A stretch of DNA of 62,374 bases from an uncultured Bacteroidales bacterium. GTDB taxonomy: Bacteria > Bacteroidota > Bacteroidia > Bacteroidales > P3. The translations under genes and the position numbers were made by a program. The notes below the pieces were generated by a model. That model made no database searches, was not told the origin of the DNA, and saw only the letters and a list, made by a program, of their open reading frames with translations. Shown here piece by piece: positions 7,059 to 16,275 of this stretch; position 1 is the first letter of the stretch; the number at the start of each line of letters is the position of its first letter. The stretch lies in contig CAMUZR010000018.1 in NCBI GenBank assembly GCA_947165255.1, positions 1 to 62,374 on the forward strand, written 5' to 3'.

Positions 7059-9659
7059 TCAAATCATCTCGGCAGCCACTTTCATGGCGGCATCCAGTCC
7101 GGCCATGTTCTTGCCGCCCGCAGTGGCATAACCGGGTTGGCCGCCGCCGCCGCCCTGTATTTCCTTTCCGGCGGTGCGGACAATGTTGCCGGCATTCTTG
7201 CCGGCGTCCACGCGGTTCTGGCCGAGGGCCACCAGCAGCGAAGGTTTGTCACCCACGGTGCTGCCCAGCACAATGGCCATGTCGGGGAATTGGGTGCGCA
7301 GTTGCAGCATGACATCGCGCAGTTGGTTGAGCTCCATGTCCATCTTCTTGACAAAGACGGGGTTTTGCTTCAACTCCTCGGCCATGCTTTTGCCAATGGC
7401 CTGCAGCTGTTCTTTGTGGAACTGCTCCACTTGGGAGCGTAGGGAAGTGTTGTCGTCCATCATCTTTTGGACCGCTGCCATAAGGTCCTTGCTCTTGAAC
7501 AGCTCGCGGATGTTGTCTAAGGTATCTTGCAGGGTGTCTACATAGGTCTCGGCTGCGGCCCCGGTTACAGCCTCGATGCGGCGCATACCTGCGGCAATGG
7601 CTCCCTCGCTGACAATGCGCAGGGTGCCGATGCGGCCTGTGTTAGAAATATGTGTGCCACCGCAGAACTCAACGCTGTCGCCAAATTTGACCACACGAAC
7701 AAACTCGCCGTATTTCTCGCCGAAGAGGGCCATGGCTCCCAATTTCTGTGCTTCGGCTATGGGCATAGCGCGATGCTCCTCAAGCGGGATGGCGCTGCGG
7801 ATGTCTTCGTTGACCAGACGTTCCACTTCGCGGATTTCCTCATGGGTGAGTTTGGCAAAATGGGAGAAGTCGAAACGAAGGCGCTGGTCGTCAACGCTGG
7901 AGCCCTTCTGCTCGACATGGGTGCCCAGCACTTTGCGCAGGGCTTTGTGCAGCAGGTGTGTGGCACTGTGGTTGCACTCGATGGCCGTGCGGCGACGGCC
8001 ATCCACCTTGGCCATATATGTGCCGTCGAGGTGCTCGGGCAGTTGGTTGACTATGTGGATGATAAGGTTGTTCTCTTTTTTGGTGTTGACGATGGCTACC
8101 TCTTCGCCCGACACATGGGTGAGGGTGCCTTGGTCGCCCACCTGTCCGCCCGACTCACCGTAGAATGGGGTGTGGTCGAACACCAGCTGGTAAAACTCTT
8201 TATCTTTGACTTTCACATGGCGGTAGCGCACAATCTTGACCTCGGCCTCCAACTGGTCGTAGCCGAGGAACTCTTGGTTCACTCCCGGAATCAGCTCCAC
8301 CCAGTCGTCGTTTTCCACGGCGGCGGCAGCGCGCGAGCGGTTCTTCTGCTCGGCGAGGCCTTTTTGGAAACCCTCCATGTCTACGGTCCAGCCCTTTTCG
8401 GTGGCCATCAGTTGGGTGAGGTCCACGGGGAAGCCATAGGTGTCGAAAAGTTCGAAGGCGAAGGCTCCGTCGATGACCTTGTCGCCCTTGTCGGCATGGG
8501 AACCCACGTAGTCTTCAAAACGGTTGATGCCGTTGGCCAGCGTCTTCAGGAAGGACTGCTCCTCTTCTTGGATGATATGGTGGATGAGGCTGCTCTGTTT
8601 GTTCAGCTCGGTATATTGGTGTCCCATCTGGTTCACCAGGGTGTCTACCAGTTCATGCATAAAAGGTTGGCGGAAGCCAAGGAAGGTGTAGCCGTAGCGC
8701 ACGGCGCGGCGCAGGATGCGCCTGATGACGTAGCCTGCTTTGGCATTGCTGGGCAGTTGTCCGTCGGCAATGCTGAACGAGACGGCACGCAGGTGGTCGG
8801 CAATTACGCGCATGGCAATGTCGGCTTCTTCATTCTGGCCGTAGGCCATTCCGGCCTTATGCGCAATCTCTTGGATAAGGGGTTGGAAGACATCGGTGTC
8901 GTAGTTGGACTGCTTGCCCTGCATGACCATGCAGAGGCGCTCGAAGCCCATGCCGGTGTCGATGTGCTTGGCTTTCAGGGGTTCCAAGGTGCCGTTGGCC
9001 AAGCGGTTGAACTGCATGAACACTAGGTTCCAGATTTCAATCACCAGCGGATTGTCCTTGTTGACCAGTTCGGCTCCCGGAATCTTGGCCTTCTCTTCGG
9101 CATTGCGAATGTCGATATGAATCTCGCTGCAGGGGCCGCAGGGGCCTTGGTCGCCCATCTCCCAGAAGTTGTCTTTCTTCGAGCCCTTCAGTATGCGGCT
9201 TTCCTCGATGTGCTCTTTCCAGAAGTCGTAGGCCTCGGTGTCCATTGCCAGGCCCTCTTTCTCATCGCCGCCGAAGACGGTGACATACAGGTTCTGCTTG
9301 TCGATGTGCATCACCTCGGTGAGGAATTCCCAGGCGTAGGCGATGGCCTCTTTCTTGAAATAGTCGCCAAAAGACCAGTTGCCGAGCATCTCAAACATGG
9401 TGTGGTGGTAGGTGTCGTGGCCCACCTCTTCAAGGTCGTTGTGCTTGCCGCTCACACGCAAACATTTCTGTGAGTCGCAGGCACGGGGATAGGGCGCGTC
9501 GACATTGCCCAGGAAGATGTCCTTGAACTGGTTCATGCCGGCGTTGGTGAACATGAGGGTGGGGTCGTTCTTGACGACCATGGGGGCACTCGGAACAACA
9601 TGATGGTTCTTGCTCTCGAAAAACTTGAGGAACTGGCTGCGTATTTCGTTGGATGTCAT
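7059..9659 (-). CDS. alaS: Alanyl-tRNA synthetase
   Basis: This class II synthetase charges tRNA-Ala in the cytoplasm and edits mischarged Ser/Gly. The 866 aa length is full. The N-terminal catalytic core has [16 protein letters not shown] and the class II motif 2 region [10 protein letters not shown], then [13 protein letters not shown]. The editing domain carries the zinc motif HSATH (in [14 protein letters not shown]) and CGGTH. The C-terminal glycine-rich tail [20 protein letters not shown] matches the DHHA1/C-Ala region. The ATG at 9659 gives the canonical start [11 protein letters not shown]. It lies 14 bases downstream of the GroES-like gene and is probably cotranscribed with it. Confidence 0.97.
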   Translation of the reverse strand: MTSNEIRSQFLKFFESKNHHVVPSAPMVVKNDPTLMFTNAGMNQFKDIFLGNVDAPYPRACDSQKCLRVSGKHNDLEEVGHDTYHHTMFEMLGNWSFGDYFKKEAIAYAWEFLTEVMHIDKQNLYVTVFGGDEKEGLAMDTEAYDFWKEHIEESRILKGSKKDNFWEMGDQGPCGPCSEIHIDIRNAEEKAKIPGAELVNKDNPLVIEIWNLVFMQFNRLANGTLEPLKAKHIDTGMGFERLCMVMQGKQSNYDTDVFQPLIQEIAHKAGMAYGQNEEADIAMRVIADHLRAVSFSIADGQLPSNAKAGYVIRRILRRAVRYGYTFLGFRQPFMHELVDTLVNQMGHQYTELNKQSSLIHHIIQEEEQSFLKTLANGINRFEDYVGSHADKGDKVIDGAFAFELFDTYGFPVDLTQLMATEKGWTVDMEGFQKGLAEQKNRSRAAAAVENDDWVELIPGVNQEFLGYDQLEAEVKIVRYRHVKVKDKEFYQLVFDHTPFYGESGGQVGDQGTLTHVSGEEVAIVNTKKENNLIIHIVNQLPEHLDGTYMAKVDGRRRTAIECNHSATHLLHKALRKVLGTHVEQKGSSVDDQRLRFDFSHFAKLTHEEIREVERLVNEDIRSAIPLEEHRAMPIAEAQKLGAMALFGEKYGEFVRVVKFGDSVEFCGGTHISNTGRIGTLRIVSEGAIAAGMRRIEAVTGAAAETYVDTLQDTLDNIRELFKSKDLMAAVQKMMDDNTSLRSQVEQFHKEQLQAIGKSMAEELKQNPVFVKKMDMELNQLRDVMLQLRTQFPDMAIVLGSTVGDKPSLLVALGQNRVDAGKNAGNIVRTAGKEIQGGGGGQPGYATAGGKNMAGLDAAMKVAAEMI

Positions 9660-9673
9660 AATGTTGAAATGAA

Positions 9674-10030
9674 TTAAAATTCGTCCCGTTCCACTAGCAG
9701 GATGGCGTTCTGGGGGACGATGAAATATTTTTCGTTGTTATATTTAATCTCTATGGCATTTTTCTGGAGGAAAAGGGCTAGGTCGCCGGGCTGCACCTGT
9801 AGCGGCAGGTAACGGGGGGTATTACTTTTTTGGTTCCACACCTCGCCGTCTTCCATGCTGGGCAGCGGGTAGCCCGGGCCGCATTTCAGTATATAGCCCG
9901 ACTGGATGTTCTCCTTGTCCTTATATCCGGCGGGGAGATAAAGGCCGCTGTTGGTGCGGTCTATGGCATCGTTGGGTTTGATTAAAACCCTGTCTCCCAC
10001 TACAATAAGTTTCTCAATGTTAGCTGTCAT
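9674..10030 (-). CDS. GroES-like (Cpn10 fold) protein
   Basis: The 118 aa product has the Cpn10-like pattern [24 protein letters not shown] at its N-terminus (mobile-loop side), a central GYILKCGPG, then [36 protein letters not shown]. It is longer than classical GroES (about 95 aa) because of an insertion around [14 protein letters not shown]. No groEL lies nearby, so it is a GroES paralog rather than the chaperonin partner; its client is unknown. The ATG at 10030 is used rather than an upstream TTG-type start because the Cpn10 similarity begins there. A minus-strand -7 box lies at 10049-10056. Confidence 0.75.
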   Translation of the reverse strand: MTANIEKLIVVGDRVLIKPNDAIDRTNSGLYLPAGYKDKENIQSGYILKCGPGYPLPSMEDGEVWNQKSNTPRYLPLQVQPGDLALFLQKNAIEIKYNNEKYFIVPQNAILLVERDEF

Positions 10031-10048
10031 ACATTTCAATTGAATTTG

Positions 10049-10056
10049 CAAAAATA
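10049..10056 (-). promoter_or_regulatory. -7 box for the GroES-like gene / alaS operon
   Basis: Minus-strand TATTTTTG fits TAnnTTTG and lies 18 bases upstream of the start codon. Confidence 0.5.
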
Positions 10057-10201
10057 CATTTTTTTTTCGGCTCAAAAGAAAACTCCCTCAGAATAATTTG
10101 TTTTGGCCCTCTTTGGAACCTTCTTTTTTGCCGTCTGCAAAGTGGCGGGTGACTCTTATGTACATAGTCTCTATCCATTTCGGTTGTCAATTGCGGGAAA
10201 C

Positions 10202-10231
10202 AAAAATCCCCGAGTGAGGCACCCGGGGATT
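10202..10231 (-). terminator. Terminator of the T9SS protein gene
   Basis: On the minus strand AATCCCCG pairs with CGGGGATT over an 11-base loop and is followed by TTTTTG. It lies about 25 bases after the stop codon at 10257. Confidence 0.88.
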
Positions 10232-10256
10232 AAATATATATATTATTTGTACTTAA

Positions 10257-13088
10257 TTATCTTAGAAGTAGTACGGAGCCTTTGACTCGAGTGGTGGATA
10301 CGCTGCCGGCGCGGGTGTAGGTGATAACATAGGGATAGGCGCCAGTGGGGAGGGCTGTGCCGTTGCGAGTGCCGTCCCACTGGAAGTGTTGGTCATCGCT
10401 CTCATACACAATCAAACCTCGGCGGTTGTAAATAGCAATGTGGAATTTTTCCATCGTGCTGGGACATACGATAAAGAAGGTGTTGTTTTCGTTCTTATTA
10501 GGAGTGAAAACATTGGGACGATAGAAGCCGAAGGTGTCTACATCGATCCAGAAGGTTGTGTCGACATGGCATCCCACCTCGTTGTAGCTACGCAGGGTAA
10601 CCCAGTTAGAGCCGGATTGGTAAATGTCGAAATGGTGTGTGACAGACTGGCCAGAGCTCGTTCCCCCGTCACCAAAAACCCACTGGGTGTGGTCTCTGCC
10701 TTCCGACAGGTCGGTGAAATTAACAACCGGAATTTCGGTGTCGATGTAGTGAGGACTGTACTCGAAATCCAATTCAGGCACGGTTACGTATTTCACAAGG
10801 AAGTCAATGGCAGCAATATCGCAGCTGTCGGCAGCATAGCCAATGAGGTAGTATCGAGTGTCCTGCTTGGGCGAGACCATAATGGTCTGATTATGTTCCT
10901 GCGATTCCAATGACGGGTCGGGAGGAATGGAGTACCACTGATAGTAGAGTGCGCCGCTGCCCGTGAGGGTTACCACGCTGTCGGGGCAAATCTTACCATT
11001 GGAGGGATTTGCGGTGATTTTGGTAGTGAGGAGTCGAATATTGACACTGTCCCAAGCCACACAGCCCGCCTTGGCCAAAATCTTCAGATAATATGTGGTC
11101 TTAGGCTGGGTCGGACGTACCATGAGCACGTTGCCAGTGCAAATGGGACTTTCCCCCTCTTGGTCATAGTGGCGGTACCATTCGAAGTTGCATCCTGTGA
11201 CGGGTGTACTGACGGTGACGTGCGTCTCGTGACCATTGCAAATAATGGTGTCGTTGCTATAAGTGATTTCTGGGTCGTGGAAGAAGAAAATAGTGTCATA
11301 TAGCGTGTCGCTGCATCCATGTCGATTGAAAGTAATGAGTCTGAAAGGATTAGCAAACTCCGTAAATACTTTCTTAAGTTGGCGTGTGCTGTTTAGGTTC
11401 TGGCCGCTACTTTCGCTGTCGATAGTGTCGTTCTCAAACTCCCAAATGCGACGGTTAATATTTTCCGTCAAGTCAGTAATGGTGGAAGTGTCGCCTACGC
11501 ACAGGGTGCGCTTGTCGATAGAGATATTGTTATGGGGCGGCATAATGGGCTTCACAAGGAAGGTGCGGTCGGTATAGCACGAGGTGTCTTCAGTATACAT
11601 AGTGAGGGTGACGGCGTGTTCCAGTGTATCGGAGAATTGGTATTGGGCAATGTTGCCATGAACGGTGTCAATGATGGGGGTGTCATTAGAACTGCCTTCA
11701 AAAATAGTCCAGGTGGTAGCGCTGTCAACCAGTCGGGGAGCACCTGAACCCTGGAAAGGAATACGTCCCAGGGCATGGAAAGTAATAGTGCTGTCGCAGT
11801 TTGTTTCAAACGAGGCGTTGATGATAGGTTTGGTATTGCTCACGGTGGCATACACGACAGACTCGAATGGCATGTCGGGATTCAGTGCGGAAGTCATGAC
11901 ACACTTATAAGTGGTGACACCCACTTCTTCGCCAGTATTGGTGATAAAGTCCTCAACGCGTGATATGTAAGTATTACTACTGCTAGTGGCCTGAACCAAA
12001 CGGAAAGGCACATTGGCCATTTGCGTCTGGCTGCTGGTATTTCCGCTATAGCCGTCGTCGGCCACGTACCATGTGTATGTCAGCAGGTCGGCGGGGGCGC
12101 GCAGGGTATCCACTGCGTTAGACTCACCGCCAGGGCATCCCGAAGCAGTAATGATCATAGGCTGGCAGCTGCCGGCAATGTAGGCGTAAATAGGGTCTAC
12201 ATTGTATAGGCAGTCAGAGGTGTACATCTCAATTCGTACCGAGTCGTATATGTAGTCAATCAGGCTGATGGCCACGCGGGTCCAGTCTTTATAGCAGTAT
12301 CCGCAATATGTCGCACCGGAAGATCCGCCTGGGCGACCTTCAATCCAGGGGGCAGGAAGAGCGCCTGAGAAGGAAGGGGCAGGCACATTATAGAATAGGG
12401 CAGGGGTGAGGGGCTCATTGTTCCACTGGTTGCCCGTTTTACCTACCACGCGGATGGAAAACTCGCCCGCGTCGTATGCGGTGTGGGAGTATTTACGGGC
12501 CACAATAGCATAGTCGATAAAGAGCAGGGCATTCTGCGAATTCACGCGCATGGTATAAAATAGGGCCTCTGAACCTTTGTTGTTGCCCTCGTTGTTAATG
12601 TCGTATACGGCGGTGCCGGTAGAGCGCATGTCGCCCAGCCTTATGCTGGTAATGTGGTTTGGCGGAATACGCTGCATGCCCTGACCACTACTGTTGATAG
12701 TAAATTCATCCAAACCGGCATCGGACGAGGTGTAGATGGTAAAGCGGTGGTCGTTTGCATCGGAGAAAGTGTGTGCGCAGCCTGTTCCGGGATATGCGCC
12801 ACAGGTATACTGGCAGTAACCCGAATAATACGTTGAAGAAAGAATGTTGGCACCGGTTATCGGGGAATGGGAGGGCTTGACGCACGTGCTGAGGATGTTA
12901 TTTCCCGTGCTGCCCGTTCCTGACAAACCAACGCGGTCGCCTACTCTTGCCGACCACGACCCCATTCCTCCTGGGGTGGGGTTGAAATTGGTGGGATTGT
13001 GGAGGCCTGGGCAGGCAGTAAGACTCTGGGCATGGGCTGCTGTTAGACCAAGGACAAGCATGACAGCCAATAATATACTCCGTTTCAT
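10257..13088 (-). CDS. T9SS type B sorted surface protein with PKD and CHU_C domains
   Basis: The 943 aa product has a signal peptide (MKRSILLAVMLVLGLTAAHA, cleaved before QSLT). The middle holds repeated Ig-like/beta-sandwich segments, several with paired cysteines such as ASGCPGGES and CVGDTSTITDL. A PKD domain lies near residues 800-860 (VNFTDLSEG, WVFGDGGTSSG, SYNEVGC). The C-terminus, from FYRPNVFTPNKNEN through IAIYNRRGLIVYES to SVLLLR, is the gliding-motility-associated CHU_C (type B) sorting domain that directs export through T9SS. The role is probably surface adhesion or binding; no catalytic motif is seen. It lies 146 bases after tgt and has its own terminator. Confidence 0.82.
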   Translation of the reverse strand: MKRSILLAVMLVLGLTAAHAQSLTACPGLHNPTNFNPTPGGMGSWSARVGDRVGLSGTGSTGNNILSTCVKPSHSPITGANILSSTYYSGYCQYTCGAYPGTGCAHTFSDANDHRFTIYTSSDAGLDEFTINSSGQGMQRIPPNHITSIRLGDMRSTGTAVYDINNEGNNKGSEALFYTMRVNSQNALLFIDYAIVARKYSHTAYDAGEFSIRVVGKTGNQWNNEPLTPALFYNVPAPSFSGALPAPWIEGRPGGSSGATYCGYCYKDWTRVAISLIDYIYDSVRIEMYTSDCLYNVDPIYAYIAGSCQPMIITASGCPGGESNAVDTLRAPADLLTYTWYVADDGYSGNTSSQTQMANVPFRLVQATSSSNTYISRVEDFITNTGEEVGVTTYKCVMTSALNPDMPFESVVYATVSNTKPIINASFETNCDSTITFHALGRIPFQGSGAPRLVDSATTWTIFEGSSNDTPIIDTVHGNIAQYQFSDTLEHAVTLTMYTEDTSCYTDRTFLVKPIMPPHNNISIDKRTLCVGDTSTITDLTENINRRIWEFENDTIDSESSGQNLNSTRQLKKVFTEFANPFRLITFNRHGCSDTLYDTIFFFHDPEITYSNDTIICNGHETHVTVSTPVTGCNFEWYRHYDQEGESPICTGNVLMVRPTQPKTTYYLKILAKAGCVAWDSVNIRLLTTKITANPSNGKICPDSVVTLTGSGALYYQWYSIPPDPSLESQEHNQTIMVSPKQDTRYYLIGYAADSCDIAAIDFLVKYVTVPELDFEYSPHYIDTEIPVVNFTDLSEGRDHTQWVFGDGGTSSGQSVTHHFDIYQSGSNWVTLRSYNEVGCHVDTTFWIDVDTFGFYRPNVFTPNKNENNTFFIVCPSTMEKFHIAIYNRRGLIVYESDDQHFQWDGTRNGTALPTGAYPYVITYTRAGSVSTTRVKGSVLLLR

Positions 13089-13234
13089 AAACAACAATTT
13101 TTTATGTGTGATTTTTGATTTTATTCCAGTCATATTATGAATATTAGACACCTATACATCTATTTTGCTGCAATCACAATCGGAATTTAATAATATTTAA
13201 TACTAACTATAATGTAGTAGGCATCATATCAAAC

Positions 13235-14365
13235 TTATACTCTTCTTTCTAGTTCGGGCAATAATTTCGTTTTCCATTCCGTATAGTCCCCAGCAATGAT
13301 ATGTTCGCGCGCCTGAGTCACCAGCCATAGGTAGAAAGTGAGGTTGTGTATAGAGCAGATTTGCAGTCCCAGGATTTCTTCTGCACGAATCAAGTGGTGA
13401 AGATATGCCAGGGAGTATACGCGGTCGCACTCGGCATGGCTCGAAGGGTCAATCGGTTCAAAGCACGATTCCCATTTCTTATTTTTAATATTTATAGTCC
13501 CGTGGGCGGTGAAAAGCAGTCCGTTGCGTCCGTTGCGTGTGGGCATCACGCAGTCGAACATATCCACACCGCGCTCTATGCTCTCCAGAATGTTGGACGG
13601 AGTGCCCACGCCCATCAGATAGCGTGGCTTATCTTTGGGTAGGATGGCGTTCACCACCTCAATCATCTCATACATCGTCTCGGTAGGCTCGCCCACCGCC
13701 AGGCCGCCAATGGCATTGCCGTCGGCCTCTTTGGAAGCGATATACTCGGCCGACTGCCTCCGCAGGTCGGCATACTTGCAGCCTTGCACAATCGGGAAGA
13801 GGCTCTGCTGGTAGCCGTAGAGAGGCTCAGTCTCGTCAAAGCGCTGGCAGCATCGGTCGAGCCATCGGTGGGTCAGCTCCATTGCCTTCTTAGCATACCG
13901 GTAGTCGCTTTCGCCGGGGCAGCATTCGTCAAATGCCATCATTATGTCGGCGCCTATGACGCGCTCGATTTCCATCACCCTTTCGGGGGTGAAAAGATGT
14001 TTCGAGCCGTCTATATGGGAGCGGAAAGTGCAGCCCTCATCCTTCAACTTTCGGTTCTCTGCCAGCGAAAAGACTTGGAAACCACCACTGTCGGTCAGCA
14101 GTGGACGCTCCCAGCCATTGAAACCGTGCAGGCCGCCGGCTGCCCGCAGTATGTCCAGGCCGGGACGAAGATAGAGGTGGTATGTGTTGCCGAGGATGAT
14201 TTTGGCGTCCACGTCCTCGCGCAGCTCGCGCTGGTGCACAGCCTTCACGCTGCCCTGTGTGCCCACCGGCATGAAGATAGGGGTGGGTATGTCGCCGTGG
14301 TCAGTATGGATTATGCCCGCGCGCGCGTTAGTTTTATTATCAGTTTTTACAATGTCAAATTTCAT
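13235..14365 (-). CDS. tgt: tRNA-guanine(34) transglycosylase
   Basis: TGT exchanges guanine-34 for preQ1 in tRNAs with GUN anticodons, a step in queuosine formation. The 376 aa length is typical. Core motifs are intact: MPVGTQGSVKAV, LTDSGGFQVFSL with the catalytic Asp, VQGC and GGLAVGE, and FDCVMPTRNGRNG with the nucleophilic Asp. The C-terminal zinc site is unusual. Where the E. coli enzyme has CxCxxC before AYLHHL, this protein has SSHAEC, so only the last Cys aligns, with a His near the middle position; the distal SIHN histidine is kept. The ATG at 14365 is preferred to a nearby upstream start. No other queuosine genes are nearby. Confidence 0.93.
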   Translation of the reverse strand: MKFDIVKTDNKTNARAGIIHTDHGDIPTPIFMPVGTQGSVKAVHQRELREDVDAKIILGNTYHLYLRPGLDILRAAGGLHGFNGWERPLLTDSGGFQVFSLAENRKLKDEGCTFRSHIDGSKHLFTPERVMEIERVIGADIMMAFDECCPGESDYRYAKKAMELTHRWLDRCCQRFDETEPLYGYQQSLFPIVQGCKYADLRRQSAEYIASKEADGNAIGGLAVGEPTETMYEMIEVVNAILPKDKPRYLMGVGTPSNILESIERGVDMFDCVMPTRNGRNGLLFTAHGTINIKNKKWESCFEPIDPSSHAECDRVYSLAYLHHLIRAEEILGLQICSIHNLTFYLWLVTQAREHIIAGDYTEWKTKLLPELERRV

Positions 14366-14429
14366 AAATAGCAACCTCTCAGGGTGTCAGAATCAAAAGT
14401 TATCAACAGCTAGTTAATATTTCAATGTG

Positions 14430-14437
14430 CAAAGATA
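14430..14437 (-). promoter_or_regulatory. -7 box for tgt
   Basis: Minus-strand TATCTTTG matches TAnnTTTG exactly and lies 64 bases upstream of the tgt ATG. A plus-strand box lies 23 bases away, giving close divergent promoters. Confidence 0.55.
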
Positions 14438-14460
14438 CAAAAAAAATCGAAAATATTATA

Positions 14461-14468
14461 TAATTTTG
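14461..14468 (+). promoter_or_regulatory. -7 box for the GT2 / sigma factor operon
   Basis: TAATTTTG fits TAnnTTTG and lies 23 bases upstream of the ATG at 14492. Confidence 0.5.
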
Positions 14469-14491
14469 CAACTAGACTAATAAAATATAAA

Positions 14492-15649
14492 ATGGACTTT
14501 TCTCATATATTGACAGAGCCTTACACGCTGACGCTTACCATCGTCATGGCTTTAAGTCTGGTTTTTTTATGCTTCTATTACGGCATTTTCTACTTTCGGG
14601 TGGGCCATTACAAAGGCCCCAAAAACAAAAAAAAGTCCGACTCCGCTCCCGACAGCCTTCCTCCGGTGTCCGTAGTGCTCACGGCGCAAAACGATGGCGA
14701 GTGGCTCAAGACCAATCTTGTCTATCTGCTTGAGCAGGACTACCCCGATTTCGAAGTCGTAGTGGTGGACAATATGTCCAAAGACGAAACCCAGTACGTG
14801 CTTAAAATCCTCAGCGAGAACTATCCCCATCTCAAGGTAGTCCCCCTCACCGAAAATGCCAACGGCTACCGAGGCAAAAAATACCCCATGTCCATGGGCA
14901 TCAAATCGGCCAAAAACGACATTTTACTCTTCGCCGACCCCAACTGCCGCCCCATCGACCTCACCAACTTCCGTTGGCTCAGAGAAATGGTTTCCGGCTA
15001 CCTTGGCGACAAAACCGAAATTGTCCTCGGCTACTGTGGCCTGCAGCCCAAAAATTCCCCCTTCAACTGGCTCCAACAATATGACAATCTAGACTACAGT
15101 GTCGAATATCTGGGCGCCGCCATCATGCACCGTCCCTTCACCGGCAACGGCCGCAACCTCAGCTACCGCCGCAGCATGTTCATGAAAAAACGCGGTTTCA
15201 TCTATCACTACAGCATCCCCGACGGCGTCGACGACATGTTTGTCAACCAAAACTGCACATCCCGCAACACCAGCGTGGTCCTTACGCCCGACTCCTTCAC
15301 CCTGGTCGAGCCCATGCCCACCGTCGCCCAGTGGCACTCCTACCGCAAACACCGCACCGTAACGCACAAATACTACTCCTTCTGGCTCAAGCTCCACCGC
15401 CTTCTCCGCCCCCTCAGCGTGATGCTCTTCTATCTGGCCGGCGCCCTTCTGCTCGTGGCCGGCACCATGCCTTGGCCCGTTCTCGCCGCGGCTCTGCTCG
15501 TCAAACTGGCCTGGGAAATAGCGGCCACCTCTGCCGCCGCTGCCCGTCTTATGGCAAAACCTGTTGTGGGCTGGCTTTCCCCACTCTTGGAAATTTATTT
15601 TCTATTTGCAAATACTATTTTGTCAATATCTCCGTTACCCAAGAAATAA
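14492..15649 (+). CDS. Membrane-associated family 2 glycosyltransferase
   Basis: The 385 aa product has an N-terminal membrane helix (about residues 12-32, LTLTIVMALSLVFLCFYYGI), a cytosolic GT-A domain (about 55-300) and hydrophobic C-terminal helices. GT2 features are PVSVVLTAQNDGEWL, the block DFEVVVVDNMSKDET, and LLFADPNCRP where the metal-binding DxD normally sits; here it reads DPN. The acceptor and sugar are unknown. It is the first gene of an apparent operon with an ECF sigma factor (20-base gap) and a barrel protein, so it may make a cell-envelope glycan controlled together with them. Confidence 0.82.
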   Translation: MDFSHILTEPYTLTLTIVMALSLVFLCFYYGIFYFRVGHYKGPKNKKKSDSAPDSLPPVSVVLTAQNDGEWLKTNLVYLLEQDYPDFEVVVVDNMSKDETQYVLKILSENYPHLKVVPLTENANGYRGKKYPMSMGIKSAKNDILLFADPNCRPIDLTNFRWLREMVSGYLGDKTEIVLGYCGLQPKNSPFNWLQQYDNLDYSVEYLGAAIMHRPFTGNGRNLSYRRSMFMKKRGFIYHYSIPDGVDDMFVNQNCTSRNTSVVLTPDSFTLVEPMPTVAQWHSYRKHRTVTHKYYSFWLKLHRLLRPLSVMLFYLAGALLLVAGTMPWPVLAAALLVKLAWEIAATSAAAARLMAKPVVGWLSPLLEIYFLFANTILSISPLPKK

Positions 15650-15669
15650 AAGGCCATACGGAGCTTATT

Positions 15670-16275
15670 ATGGACAGTAGTCAACTTAGTGAAAAAGCCC
15701 AGCGCGATTACCAGCTAGTGCTTGCCGCCCGCGAAAAAGGCGACGAACGAGCCTATGCCGAGCTGATGGGCTTCTATCGTGAGCCCATCTACCTCATGAT
15801 GCTTCGCATGACGCACAATCCCGCCGACGCCGACGACCTCACCCTCGAAACCTTCGGCAAGGCCTTCTGCCAGCTCCACACCTTCACCCCCCAGTATAGT
15901 TTTGCCACCTGGCTTTTTACTATTGCCAGTAATCGTGGGCTCGACTTTCTCCGCCGCCAACACATGGATACCATCCCCATCAGCGACCTTTCCGTATCCG
16001 ACGACGACCAAGTCTACGAATACCCCATCCCCTCCAACGACGACAACCCCGAGGAAACCCTCATTGGCAAGCAGCGCGCCGCCATCATACGCCAGGTGGT
16101 GGAGCAACTGCCCCCTCGCTACCGGAGGATAATCAAACTGCGCTACTACGAGGATATGTCCTACGAGCAAATAGCCCAGGAGCTACACATCCCCTTGGGC
16201 ACCATGAAAATACAGCTCCGTCGTGCCCGTCAGCTCCTTGCGCAGATAGCCAAAAAACATCTCAGCAGCCTATGA
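15670..16275 (+). CDS. ECF-type RNA polymerase sigma factor
   Basis: The 201 aa product has sigma region 2 (about 25-95: YAELMGFYREPIYLMMLRMT, then DADDLTLETFGKAF and FATWLFTIASNRGLDFLRR) and region 4 (about 140-195: QLPPRYRRIIKLRYYEDMSY, then EQIAQELHIPLGTMKIQL as the helix-turn-helix). The acidic linker between them is long. The ATG at 15670 gives a normal N-terminus; earlier in-frame starts overlap the GT2 gene. Its stop overlaps the start of the next gene by 4 bases (ATGA). The partner gene is an outer-membrane barrel protein, not an anti-sigma factor, which is unusual for ECF loci. Confidence 0.9.
   Translation: MDSSQLSEKAQRDYQLVLAAREKGDERAYAELMGFYREPIYLMMLRMTHNPADADDLTLETFGKAFCQLHTFTPQYSFATWLFTIASNRGLDFLRRQHMDTIPISDLSVSDDDQVYEYPIPSNDDNPEETLIGKQRAAIIRQVVEQLPPRYRRIIKLRYYEDMSYEQIAQELHIPLGTMKIQLRRARQLLAQIAKKHLSSL

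Noticed and set aside
7527..9026. 499-codon open frame on the plus strand across alaS
   Set aside because: It is antisense to a complete, motif-rich alaS. Its composition reflects GC-biased codons read on the opposite strand, and it has no domain pattern.
15331..15669. N-terminal extension of the sigma factor
   Set aside because: It overlaps the GT2 coding region and is unlike any sigma factor; the ATG at 15670 gives a normal protein.
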